Of a stretch of 20,294 nucleotides of DNA, positions 1 through 7,030 are shown piece after piece. A program made the position numbers and the translations under genes. Position 1 is the stretch's first letter; every line of letters starts with the position of its first letter. The notes under the pieces were generated by a model, which worked only from the letters and a program-made list of their open reading frames with translations, was not told the DNA's origin and made no database searches. The stretch is taken from positions 1 to 20,294 of the IMG/VR virus record IMGVR_UViG_3300027752_000144; one strand, given 5' to 3'. The stretch is from a virus.

Positions 1-92
1 AAACATTTTGACTTTGGGTTTCTACGAGGGGGGAAGAGCGAATCCCACCCAAACTTTACAATTCCAAATCTGGGTACCCAAAACCCCCTATT

Positions 93-162
93 TTAAGAAC
101 ATTAGAACATTCCTTATATATCAATGACTTACAGACCCACCTGTTAGAACAAATTAGGAACA
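93..162 (+). repeat. Four iteron-like TTA(A/G)GAACA words
   Basis: TTAAGAACA (93-101), TTAGAACA (102-109), TTAGAACA (144-151) and TTAGGAACA (154-162) lie in the same orientation within 70 bases of AT-rich DNA. The first two are back to back. They could be binding sites for a replication initiator or a repressor. Short AT-rich words can recur by chance, so confidence is moderate. Confidence 0.4.
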
Positions 163-165
163 TTA

Positions 166-185
166 CAGTACAAATCAGTACAAAT
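166..185 (+). repeat. Tandem CAGTACAAAT duplication
   Basis: Two exact, contiguous copies of CAGTACAAAT lie 46 bases upstream of the -35 box of the first promoter. Each contains GTACAA, the half-site of the dyad repeated at 305-320, 481-496, 817-832 and 7034-7049. The 10-bp period puts both half-sites on the same face of the helix. A regulator-binding role is inferred. Confidence 0.45.
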
Positions 186-231
186 TAAAACATCCCACTA
201 TTTGGTACGAAACTACACTAAACTACGCCAT

Positions 232-260
232 TTGACATTTAACTTCTTATATGTTACAAT
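232..260 (+). promoter_or_regulatory. Sigma70-type promoter of the first operon
   Basis: The -35 box TTGACA (232-237) matches consensus perfectly. A 17-base spacer, the ideal length, separates it from TACAAT (255-260), which matches 5 of 6 consensus -10 bases. A TG at 252-253, one base upstream of the -10, makes it an extended -10 promoter. Transcription should start near 266-268, giving a leader of about 70 bases before the ATG at 336. It is the strongest promoter seen in the window and implies use of host RNA polymerase for early expression. Confidence 0.8.
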
Positions 261-296
261 AGGTGACGTTTTCCAAATTTAATTTTTTGGAAAGTC

Positions 297-321
297 AAAG
301 AAGTTAGTACGTACGTACAAG
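297..321 (+). repeat. 25-base repeat copy A with GTAC dyad (5' leader)
   Basis: This copy lies in the untranslated leader between promoter and ribosome binding site. Its core TAGTACGTACGTACAA (305-320) is a near-dyad of the form TTGTAC-N4-GTACAA. Copy C at 809-833 matches 24 of 25 bases and copy B at 473-497 matches 22 of 25. It may be an operator or stoperator-like site; this is inferred from repetition and position. Confidence 0.55.
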
Positions 322-335
322 GTAGGAGGCAGACG

Positions 336-602
336 ATGCCACGTAGATACAAGATGCTCCGCAAGGTCAGGCGTGCGCCTAGACCCTTTACTCCGATGGT
401 GCATACGCCAACGGCAGGATTGCTTGCGAGTGCGGAACACCGAGTGACTTACCCAAGCCACGAGGTTGCAGCTAAGAAGTTTGTACATACGTACAAGAAA
501 CCAACTGGGCATACCACTGGGAAGTTCACAGTGGCTATCGCCTACAACAAGGGTGCGTATCAGGTCATACCTGATGCAGACATCCAACACATAGGAAAGT
601 AG
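336..602 (+). CDS. Small basic protein of unknown function
   Basis: This 88-residue protein is the first gene of the operon driven by the promoter at 232-260. The start is supported by a strong AGGAGG Shine-Dalgarno sequence about ten bases upstream. The N-terminal half is rich in Arg and Lys (MPRRYKMLRKVRRAPRP at the start), which suggests nucleic-acid or acidic-partner binding. No signal peptide, membrane segment or catalytic motif is seen, and I do not recognise a family. Copy B of the GTAC dyad lies inside the coding sequence at 473-497. The stop is two bases before the next start, so the two genes are probably translationally coupled. Function is unknown; being first gene after a strong promoter fits an early phage protein, but that is inference. 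Confidence 0.7.
   Translation: MPRRYKMLRKVRRAPRPFTPMVHTPTAGLLASAEHRVTYPSHEVAAKKFVHTYKKPTGHTTGKFTVAIAYNKGAYQVIPDADIQHIGK
473..497 (+). repeat. 25-base repeat copy B with GTAC dyad (inside first gene)
   Basis: The core TTGTACATACGTACAA (481-496) is a perfect 6+6 inverted repeat, TTGTAC and GTACAA, separated by four bases. The flanking AAGAAGTT also matches copies A and C. The repeat is read in a different frame from copy C, so the shared DNA does not come from a shared peptide. Confidence 0.55.
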
Positions 603-604
603 AT

Positions 605-1867
605 ATGGAATTCAAAGATCTTATAACTGAGGAGCCAGCAATGGACAAAGTAGTAGAGATGCAAAGCATCAACAAGGAGCGTACCGAGCAAGAGATCATT
701 AACGATCTCAAAGAGCTTGCGCGTGTGGAAGGTGAGTTGGTAAGTGATGGGCCTATAGATTTCCCAACCTTTAACGTGGCGGCAGACTACTGCATAAACG
801 AGGGGGTTAAAGAAGTTAGTACGTCCGTACAAGAAGACGCAACCACAGGTGTGCAGAACACAGTAGTAGGTTCGGATGAAGGTCTTGGGTGGTTAGAGAC
901 TGTGTTTCACGGTGGTGAAGATTCAACACCTATAACGGGTGACGCACATCTGCAAGAAGCCATGTACCCAGAGCCAGAGATCGAGCGGATCACAGGTGCG
1001 ACAGTACAAAGTTCTGCGTCAAAGGTATCGTTTACGTGCGGGGTGTGGACAGCAGCAGTAACAGACAAACGTGCTACCCAGCAGGTAGAACACGCCAACA
1101 ACAAGAGCAACGTAGGTAAGTTCAAGAAAGAGCTGCTTGTGAAGTTTCAGCCAGTCAAAGACCTTAACTACTTAGGTGGTCTAGGGCGCACCACTCACTA
1201 CGGGCTAACGTATCCGTTCGGTAAGAGCGGGGAATACGTCGTGCCTACTAGAGATCTGCCTAAGTACGTGAAAGAAATCAGCGGCATAGTGCATAGGTTC
1301 GATGCTGCCAAGGACAGTATAACCGAAAGTAGTTATGACGATGCGCTTATTGATGAGCAGCTAAGGCTTGGCCCGTTGTACAACGCGGACGACTACCCGA
1401 CGTTTGAAGATCTTAAAGATAAGTACCACATGAGTTGGTGCTTGTACCCCGTACCTGACAGCTTTGTCACTAACTTGGAGGCATCACAAGCCGAAGAGAT
1501 CAATGACTACTATCAGCAGCAGCACGCCGAGCGTATGGAGAAGTTCAGCAACGCGGTGTTTGCCGAGTCATTGAAGCACATTAAGAAGTTACGTGACTCA
1601 CTCGACTACTCAGGTGAGAGCAAGAAGTCCAACCCTGATTACAAGGTGTTCAAAGAAAGTACGTACGCACACGTAGAGGACACGATCAGGGTATTGGAGC
1701 GATTCAATTTTGGTGGCGATGCACGTATGCAAGCTGCCCATAAGATCTTACGGGATGCCTTCGTAGGTAAGTCCGTTGAGATGCTAAAGCACAGCGAGGG
1801 TCTACGCGAAGAAGCGAAGAAGTCCTTGGATGATGCAATAGCAGCACTACCGTCACTAGACATTTAA
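605..1867 (+). CDS. Companion protein of the MoxR-VWA cassette, unknown function
   Basis: A 420-residue soluble protein without signal peptide or membrane segment. The start at 605 follows the previous stop by two bases, with AGGAAAG upstream. An in-frame ATG at 641 with GAGGAG upstream is a possible alternative. The first ~130 residues are acidic and low in recognisable structure. The middle (about residues 240-305) has an aromatic and proline pattern, DDYPTFEDLKDKY followed by PVPDSF. The C-terminal ~110 residues are charged and probably helical. Similar proteins sit beside MoxR/VWA pairs in phages and some resemble DUF3150; I recall this pattern but cannot verify it. Copy C of the GTAC dyad lies at 809-833. 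Being directly upstream of the ATPase, it may be an adaptor or substrate-recognition partner; this is inference. Confidence 0.7.
   Translation: MEFKDLITEEPAMDKVVEMQSINKERTEQEIINDLKELARVEGELVSDGPIDFPTFNVAADYCINEGVKEVSTSVQEDATTGVQNTVVGSDEGLGWLETVFHGGEDSTPITGDAHLQEAMYPEPEIERITGATVQSSASKVSFTCGVWTAAVTDKRATQQVEHANNKSNVGKFKKELLVKFQPVKDLNYLGGLGRTTHYGLTYPFGKSGEYVVPTRDLPKYVKEISGIVHRFDAAKDSITESSYDDALIDEQLRLGPLYNADDYPTFEDLKDKYHMSWCLYPVPDSFVTNLEASQAEEINDYYQQQHAERMEKFSNAVFAESLKHIKKLRDSLDYSGESKKSNPDYKVFKESTYAHVEDTIRVLERFNFGGDARMQAAHKILRDAFVGKSVEMLKHSEGLREEAKKSLDDAIAALPSLDI
809..833 (+). repeat. 25-base repeat copy C with GTAC dyad (inside second gene)
   Basis: It differs from copy A (297-321) at one base in 25. 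The core is TAGTACGTCCGTACAA (817-832). It is read here as KEVSTSVQ, whereas copy B is read as KKFVHTYK in the preceding gene, so the similarity is at DNA level. Confidence 0.55.
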
Positions 1868-1895
1868 TAAATAAATAAACAAGTAAGGAAATATT

Positions 1896-2990
1896 ATGAA
1901 CGCAGCACATTCAATGTACGCACTTGGCCTAGACGAAACAGCAGACCTTATCGGTACTGTGGGTCACTTACGATCAGTTATCGTGGAAGGTCACATCGGT
2001 ACGGGTAAGACATCCATTGAGAAGTTACTAATGGAGAAGTTCCCCGACTACACAATGGTGCGGTTCGACTGCACCAACAAAGGGCTAGGTGATTTGTTCC
2101 TGCCTAACATGGCTGACCTAAACGGTGCACCTTATGTACGGTTCGTACCTAATGAAGAGCTAGGTGTGCATCTTGACAAGCCCATCATCCTAAACTTCGA
2201 TGAGATCGGTAAGGCTGACAAGTCAGTCATCAAAGGCGTACGACGGGTACTACTTGAGCGTATGGTTGGTACTCAGAAGTTACACCCAGACTCTATCGTG
2301 TTTGCCACTACTAACTTAGGGCTAGAAGGTCTAGGTGATTTGCTCCCAGCGCATACGCGCAACGCGGTGACTATCGTACAGACACGTAAGCCATCAAAGA
2401 TGGAGGCTATAGCATACGGGCTGAAGCATAACTTTGATCCGATTCTATTGGGGTGGTACAGCCAAGAGCCTAAGTTGTGGCAGACATTCGACGAAGTAGC
2501 GAACCCAACAGAGAACATGTTCATCTTTCACCCGCAGGATAAGGCGCGTACATCGTTCTTTACCCCACGGTCAGGTGAGGCAGCGTCTGACTACTTAAAG
2601 CTACGCGACAAGTTGAGCGACAACCAACTATATGCAGCGTTGATCGGTACGATTGGTGCACACGCCGCACAAGATTTGATGGCGTTTGTTCAGTTGTTCG
2701 ACCAGCTACCGTCACTAGAATCTATTAAGAACGACCCACACGGTGCGATTGTACCTACCAGCGCCAGCGCGATATGTATGGTTGTATATAAGGTCTTAGG
2801 TAGTTTGGACAGACAGCTACTCAATTCGTGGATGACATACAGCAAACGAATAAGTGAGGAGGCACGAGCTATGTTCGTGCAGTCAGCTATGCACCCAGAG
2901 TACCCACACTTGGATATGGTTACGCAGAACGCAGACATAACGCAGTACGCGATAGCCAACAACTACATGTACCAAGCAGACAAGGTTTAA
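1896..2990 (+). CDS. MoxR-family AAA+ ATPase
   Basis: A cytoplasmic AAA+ ATPase of the MoxR type (364 residues, normal for the family). Walker A is GHIGTGKT (residues 32-39), Walker B is IILNFDE (97-103), and sensor 1 is the Asn of ATTN (140). The Arg of HTRNA near residue 155 could be an arginine finger. The C-terminal ~150 residues form the helical lid and a phage-specific extension. MoxR ATPases are oligomeric chaperones that use ATP to load or remodel partners carrying VWA domains (for example RavA with ViaA). Here the VWA protein is encoded nine bases downstream, the arrangement expected for a functional pair. AAGGAAAT precedes the ATG. The cellular target is unknown: virion or host-complex remodelling and counter-defence are both possible. 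Confidence 0.88.
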   Translation: MNAAHSMYALGLDETADLIGTVGHLRSVIVEGHIGTGKTSIEKLLMEKFPDYTMVRFDCTNKGLGDLFLPNMADLNGAPYVRFVPNEELGVHLDKPIILNFDEIGKADKSVIKGVRRVLLERMVGTQKLHPDSIVFATTNLGLEGLGDLLPAHTRNAVTIVQTRKPSKMEAIAYGLKHNFDPILLGWYSQEPKLWQTFDEVANPTENMFIFHPQDKARTSFFTPRSGEAASDYLKLRDKLSDNQLYAALIGTIGAHAAQDLMAFVQLFDQLPSLESIKNDPHGAIVPTSASAICMVVYKVLGSLDRQLLNSWMTYSKRISEEARAMFVQSAMHPEYPHLDMVTQNADITQYAIANNYMYQADKV

Positions 2991-2999
2991 GGAGATAAC

Positions 3000-4244
3000 A
3001 TGTTAGGACTAGGAACAGAGTTGACCGCAGAGCAGCGGTTGACCAAGAACGTGGTTAAGATAATGAACGCGCCTCGCTATCGTGCCTTAGCGGGTATCGT
3101 AATGATTGGCGAACGTAGTGTGTCCGATGATATACCCACAGCGTGTACCAATGGGCGCGATGAGTGGTACGGGCGTACATGGATTGAAGAGCATACCGAC
3201 GCAGAAGTACGGTTCGGTATTGTTCACGAGTGCGGTCACAAGATGTACAAGCACAATAAGTTGTTAAGGCATCTGTGGGACAAGGATGCACAGTGCGCGA
3301 ACATGGCTGCTGACTACATCATCAATCTGGAGATCGTAGACGAGAACCCCGATGGGTTCTGCAAGATGCCCGAAGGTTGCCTGTACGACGAGCAGTACCG
3401 AGGTATGGATACTACTAAGGTCTTCTGGCTACTGTACGACGCACAAGAAGATGACGGCGAAGACGATGGCGATGATGACGGTGAAGGTGGCAGTGGGCAA
3501 AGCGGTAGTGGCAGCGGCAAGCCAAGCTCCCCTGTTTGGGACGAACACCAGTGGGATAAGGATCTTCTCTCAGAAGAAGAGACTAAGGACTTAGACCGTG
3601 AGATCGACCAAGCGATACGCCAAGGCGCGATGGCGGCAGGTAAGATGGGTGCCGATGGTGGAGCACGTAATCTCGACGAGCTACTACAGCCCCAAGTTGA
3701 TTGGCGGTCAGTGATGCAGGAGTTTGTACAAGACTCTTATGCTGGCAACGACTACGCCACGTACGACAAGCCCAACCGTAGGTTCATTGCTTCGGGTATC
3801 TATATGCCAAGCGGTGTGTCAGATCAGATGGGTGAGTTGGTCAACGCCAATGATATGTCGGCATCAGTGGGTGACAAGGAAGTTCAGATAATCAAATCCG
3901 AATTGGTTGATATGGCGGTAGCCGTTAGCCCTGAGAAGTTACACGTACTGTACTGGGACACAGAAGTTATGCGTCACGAAGAGTACAAGCAGGATGAGCT
4001 TGAGGACTTAGAGCATCAGACCAAGCCCCACTACGGTGGTGGTACGGACGTAAGATGTGTACCTACGTACATAGAAAACAAAGACATCCACGCTCAGTGT
4101 GCGGTGGTGATAACCGATGGCGATCTCTACTGCGGCTGGGGTGAATGGGACTGTCCAGTGCTGTGGGTAATCATCGACAACAAGAACGCAACACCTGACT
4201 GCGGCACAGTGCTGCACGTTACATCATCACAACTAAGATCTTAG
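3000..4244 (+). CDS. VWA-like protein with HExxH metallopeptidase domain (DUF2201-like)
   Basis: 414 residues in two domains. The N-terminal part carries a zinc metallopeptidase motif, HECGH (76-80), followed by a helix with DAQCANMAADYIIN (96-109) that could supply a further ligand. An acidic, then Gly/Ser-rich linker (about 148-175) separates it from a von Willebrand A-like domain. This domain has an intact metal-dependent adhesion site: DMSAS (285-289, the DxSxS motif), GGGTD (346-350) and ITDGD (371-375). This order matches the DUF2201 'VWA-like domain plus putative metallopeptidase' family found beside MoxR ATPases. AAGGAG precedes the start, and nine bases separate it from the MoxR gene. 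Expected role: metal-binding client or effector recruited by the ATPase. Proteolytic activity is predicted from the motif only. Confidence 0.85.
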   Translation: MLGLGTELTAEQRLTKNVVKIMNAPRYRALAGIVMIGERSVSDDIPTACTNGRDEWYGRTWIEEHTDAEVRFGIVHECGHKMYKHNKLLRHLWDKDAQCANMAADYIINLEIVDENPDGFCKMPEGCLYDEQYRGMDTTKVFWLLYDAQEDDGEDDGDDDGEGGSGQSGSGSGKPSSPVWDEHQWDKDLLSEEETKDLDREIDQAIRQGAMAAGKMGADGGARNLDELLQPQVDWRSVMQEFVQDSYAGNDYATYDKPNRRFIASGIYMPSGVSDQMGELVNANDMSASVGDKEVQIIKSELVDMAVAVSPEKLHVLYWDTEVMRHEEYKQDELEDLEHQTKPHYGGGTDVRCVPTYIENKDIHAQCAVVITDGDLYCGWGEWDCPVLWVIIDNKNATPDCGTVLHVTSSQLRS

Positions 4245-4253
4245 GAGTTAGAT

Positions 4254-5252
4254 ATGTTCAGACCGAATTCATTTGAGGCAGTTGAACGCCTCTACGAAAG
4301 CATCAGGCCGGTGGTCAGTAAGAACCACACCATTGGTGATGACATTAGACCTATTAGTTCGAGACGTAAGAAGCACGAACGTGTAGAGAAGTTAACCAAT
4401 AACTGCTACGCGCTGATGGAAGGCTACGGCAGGGGTGATGCAGTGTTTGGTTTCGGGAACGGAGAAAGCCCAACGGTAGATGAGACGCAAGAGCTATCCA
4501 CTATTGTGTGGGAGCGGCACCCCGATAGGCTAGACAAGTTCGGCAGCCCTGTTGAGACGATCAAGCTACGGCATGGCACTGTGGGGTCTATACCTATGGC
4601 TAAGTATAAGTTCTTACGTCAATGGCTGCCTGAGTCACTACCCCTGCGTACCGAAGGAGGTAAGCATTGGGTAGGTGGGCAGTTCTTTCCGCAGACTAGG
4701 TACGTAGGTGGTACGTGGTACACGTATCTAAAGAGCACGCCGAGCGGGTACGACATTATAGAGCACTACGGGTTTACTGATGAGGATGACGGTAAGTTCT
4801 TACTGTTTGAGCGCAGCTACGATGCTTGGGCAGATCATCAATTCGTGTACGTAGGTACAGAGTTTAAGCCACCCAAGGTAACTAGCTCAGTGGATAAAGA
4901 TCTTAAAGCAGAGCTTAAACCACACTACGAAAAGCTATGGGAGTTTGCGTGCGCTATGGCTCCACTACTACCAACAGGTGAATGGCAGTTCCGTAAGGCT
5001 ATGGCGGTTAAGCGTAATGACAGTGGGTTGTCCGTTATGTGGAGACACTACGACCACAAAAAAATCATAGATGCTATACGCAGTGAGAACGTGGAGCTAC
5101 GCACCGCACTAATCACAGACTTCTTAACGAATGGCGGTAGGTTTATGAAGACTATGAGAACCAAAGAAGATCTTAAAGCAGCACGTATGGCATTCAATCA
5201 CTGGATCAACAAAGCGTGTGGCCTAGTAACTAAAACTAAAACAGAACAGTAG
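4254..5252 (+). CDS. Unknown protein of the MoxR-VWA operon
   Basis: A 332-residue soluble protein with TAGGAG before the ATG and nine bases from the VWA gene. I do not recognise a family. The N-terminus (about 1-60) is basic. A central region (about 110-210) is rich in Tyr, Trp and Gly (KHWVGGQFFPQTRYVGG, WYTYL), suggesting a beta-rich fold. The C-terminal ~115 residues look helical and charged. No catalytic motif, cysteine cluster, signal peptide or membrane segment is seen. Its position suggests a function connected to the ATPase cassette, but there is no direct evidence. Confidence 0.7.
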   Translation: MFRPNSFEAVERLYESIRPVVSKNHTIGDDIRPISSRRKKHERVEKLTNNCYALMEGYGRGDAVFGFGNGESPTVDETQELSTIVWERHPDRLDKFGSPVETIKLRHGTVGSIPMAKYKFLRQWLPESLPLRTEGGKHWVGGQFFPQTRYVGGTWYTYLKSTPSGYDIIEHYGFTDEDDGKFLLFERSYDAWADHQFVYVGTEFKPPKVTSSVDKDLKAELKPHYEKLWEFACAMAPLLPTGEWQFRKAMAVKRNDSGLSVMWRHYDHKKIIDAIRSENVELRTALITDFLTNGGRFMKTMRTKEDLKAARMAFNHWINKACGLVTKTKTEQ

Positions 5253-5261
5253 GAAATAAAT

Positions 5262-6227
5262 ATGAACTATATAAACCCTTTTAACTCATCAAAAGCGCAA
5301 GACGATATACCTGACTACCTTTATCCTGTATCAGGTATGTCAGATGTACGCGAACGTCTAAGCCAAGCAGTACTTGATGGTCAACCTAGAGATTGGTACA
5401 GCGAAACAGAGCATCGACTAGTAGAGATGATGCGTGCGCTTAAACAAGTTTGGCCTGATGTAACTTTCAAGCATTGGACTAGCATGAGTAAGGTATGGCT
5501 ATGTTTTCCAGACGAGTTGTACCCTCGCGGCTGGGTAGGCTGGGGCAACCACGATAATTCCGAAGCAGCGGCTAGGTATATGGTCAGTAGTCTGGCGGTG
5601 CAGCAGTATAGATACAAAGAGTCACAATATAAAAGGCACGTCGTACTGACCACGGTAAGAGATAAGTTCGTTAAGTTAGCCAAGGAATTTATGCAACCTA
5701 TAACTTCTCAATTGGTAGCTGTCAGGGCTGACGGTAATATGCGTACGCAGTACAGGATCGTCAAAAGAGCGAAGTACAACACTGTGTCGAATGCGTTCAA
5801 AGCAGTGACAGGTGTTTCTGATATAGGTGCGTCGTACAGAGGGGATGTAGAGCCTGACGTGATTAAGTTCATTAACAAGCTCAAAGAAGATATACCTTTG
5901 GATAAAACGAACGCGGAGTATACCGCGCTGTTCGACAGCTTTGCTGATTGGAGCGCGACTACAAAACACGAGCGGAAGTACATCACATTACTTTGGACGG
6001 ACGCACAAAGAATTAAGGTGTTAGATCTAGGCGTACTAGGTGTTAACGAAAAAGCACTCAAACAATTCGCGCAGGGTATGGGTGTTCGTGAAACTACCTA
6101 CCCAGACTTCAACGCACTGCCCGAAGAGTACAAGGGTAAGGTGTCCATGCTACACATAGCAAAAGAAGATACGTTCGTACCTAATGTGGGCTGGCGTAAG
6201 GGGGAGGTGTACTGTGTACAGAATTGA
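5262..6227 (+). CDS. Unknown protein of the MoxR-VWA operon
   Basis: A 321-residue soluble protein with AGGAAATAAAT before the ATG. No family recognised. The N-terminal ~110 residues are rich in aromatic residues (WYSETEH, WPDVTFKHW, GWVGWGNHDN). The middle is basic and probably helical. The C-terminus contains YPDFNALPEEYKGKVSML. A similar aromatic/proline pattern, EMPKWMQGKLALL, occurs in the next gene, a possible distant similarity. The end overlaps the next gene by 14 bases, indicating translational coupling. Confidence 0.7.
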   Translation: MNYINPFNSSKAQDDIPDYLYPVSGMSDVRERLSQAVLDGQPRDWYSETEHRLVEMMRALKQVWPDVTFKHWTSMSKVWLCFPDELYPRGWVGWGNHDNSEAAARYMVSSLAVQQYRYKESQYKRHVVLTTVRDKFVKLAKEFMQPITSQLVAVRADGNMRTQYRIVKRAKYNTVSNAFKAVTGVSDIGASYRGDVEPDVIKFINKLKEDIPLDKTNAEYTALFDSFADWSATTKHERKYITLLWTDAQRIKVLDLGVLGVNEKALKQFAQGMGVRETTYPDFNALPEEYKGKVSMLHIAKEDTFVPNVGWRKGEVYCVQN

Positions 6228-6552
6228 TGGTCTAGCAGGGCATGATACAATCTACCGAATAACGGTACACGATGCGCCCATACAGTACCAAGTACAATGT
6301 ATTGGCACAGAATGTGTTGACAGGGGTGGAGCAGGTGAGTATTCTTCACTACAAGAGATGCCGAAATGGATGCAAGGTAAGCTGGCTCTACTTTACATGG
6401 TAGACCCACTGGATACTCAGGGGGTAACAAACTGGCCTTCCACGGTACATCAGACGCGAGAAGGGTTCCCGCGTTTAGATAGAGATAATTCTTTACAGAT
6501 AAAAGGCATAGGCAGTAGACAAAGTGTCGATACCTTCTGGGTCATAGAATAG
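6214..6552 (+). CDS. Unknown protein, GTG start
   Basis: 112 residues from the GTG at 6214. This start is preferred over the upstream in-frame ATG at 6184 because GGGGAGG (6201-6207) lies six bases before it; the ATG at 6184 has no clear ribosome binding site. The protein begins with VYRIDGLAGHDTIYRI (Met at initiation). It is probably a small beta-rich fold. It contains EMPKWMQGKLALL, similar to LPEEYKGKVSMLHI near the C-terminus of the preceding protein, so the two may be distantly related. It is the last gene of the first operon; a 199-base segment without a clear gene follows. Function unknown. Confidence 0.65.
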   Translation: MYRIDGLAGHDTIYRITVHDAPIQYQVQCIGTECVDRGGAGEYSSLQEMPKWMQGKLALLYMVDPLDTQGVTNWPSTVHQTREGFPRLDRDNSLQIKGIGSRQSVDTFWVIE

Positions 6553-6564
6553 TAGAATTTGGAA

Positions 6565-6716
6565 GTGAGCTATGAATGTCGGGGGAGCGGTGGCCTCCGA
6601 CCTCCTACACTGGGTACGTCAATGGCCCAGTCGAAAGAACGGATAAGATGAAGTGCTGGCTCACGCCCTTAGTTTTGTGGGGGTCATAACGGCGAATCTT
6701 ATCAACCACCGCACTC
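6565..6716 (+). ncRNA. Candidate structured RNA with possible pseudoknots
   Basis: This gap contains many complementary segments: GTCGGGGG/CCTCCGAC (6578-6585 with 6594-6601, one G-U); ACTGGGT/GCCCAGT (6609-6615 with 6625-6631, one G-U); GATAAGAT/ATCTTATC (6642-6649 with 6696-6703, perfect); GCGGTGG/CCACCGC (6587-6593 with 6706-6712, perfect, extendable past an A-A mismatch by three pairs); and GTGAGC/GCTCAC (6565-6570 with 6659-6664). Three of these nest; the others cross them, so the RNA would be pseudoknotted or bistable. Individual 6-8 bp matches can arise by chance over 200 bases. I do not match it to a known riboswitch, ribozyme or tRNA. It lies just upstream of the gene at 6752, so a cis-regulatory leader is also possible. 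Confidence 0.4.
6572..6646 (+). CDS. Possible 24-residue leader peptide
   Basis: An ATG at 6572 with GGAAGTGAG just upstream opens a 24-codon frame ending in TAA at 6644-6646. The peptide begins MNVGGAVASDLLHWVRQW and ends basic (RKNG). Its stop lies inside the 5' arm of the GATAAGAT helix, so ribosomes completing it would disturb the proposed RNA fold, as in attenuation leaders. It may equally be a chance frame. Codon evidence is too short to decide. Confidence 0.25.
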   Translation: MNVGGAVASDLLHWVRQWPSRKNG

Positions 6717-6751
6717 AGGGGCTTAGGTAACAATTTTTAGGAGATACGAAA

Positions 6752-7003
6752 ATGCGTAACAAGGATAACGAGACACCATTGGATGCTGCAAGGGCAAGAA
6801 TCCTGACTAACCTCTGGGCTAGGGGTCAGTGGGGTGACAATCAAAAAGGTAGCGGAGAGGACACCGACAGCTTTGACCTAGAAGTGCAGAAGCACTACGC
6901 CAAGATCCACAACCAGTTAGCCGATAAGTGGGGTTTTGACCCGATAGACTTTGAGGTGCTGCACATAAGACCGCTGGCTGACTTGCTTGAAGAGACAGCG
7001 TAA
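6752..7003 (+). CDS. Small acidic protein of unknown function
   Basis: 83 residues with a good TAGGAG ribosome binding site. The protein is hydrophilic and probably helical at the N-terminus (DAARARILTNLWARGQWG). The C-terminus is acidic (DPIDFEVLHIRPLADLLEET). No family is recognised. It follows the structured gap 6553-6751, so its expression may depend on whatever that segment does. Confidence 0.65.
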   Translation: MRNKDNETPLDAARARILTNLWARGQWGDNQKGSGEDTDSFDLEVQKHYAKIHNQLADKWGFDPIDFEVLHIRPLADLLEETA

Positions 7004-7030
7004 CAATTCCAACTAACTAATTAGGGCTAA

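Larger units (their letters stand above)
1..231. other. AT-rich non-coding region with short direct repeats
   Basis: No convincing gene is seen on either strand. The segment is AT-rich and holds two repeat families. TTA(A/G)GAACA-like words occur four times (93-101, 102-109, 144-151, 154-162). CAGTACAAAT occurs twice in direct tandem (166-175 and 176-185), placing GTACAA half-sites exactly one helical turn apart. A 10-bp perfect palindrome, TGGGTACCCA, lies at 71-80. Short direct repeats in AT-rich DNA directly upstream of the first promoter are typical of regulator-binding clusters or replication origins; which of these applies here is inference. Confidence 0.5.

Noticed and set aside
279-590. 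103-codon - strand frame opposite the first gene
   Set aside because: It is antisense to a gene with a strong ribosome binding site and to its promoter-proximal leader, and has no ribosome binding site of its own that I can see.
4776-4800. CTGATGA hammerhead-like core
   Set aside because: It is in coding sequence (GFTDEDDG) and no suitable stem II or GAAA partner follows.
6184-6213. Longer start for the gene at 6214 (ATG 6184)
   Set aside because: No ribosome binding site precedes it and it extends deep into the previous gene; the GTG at 6214 has GGGGAGG at ideal spacing.
6553-6751. tRNA or tmRNA in the gap
   Set aside because: No cloverleaf with T-loop (GGTTCGAATCC-like) and no CCA end is visible.
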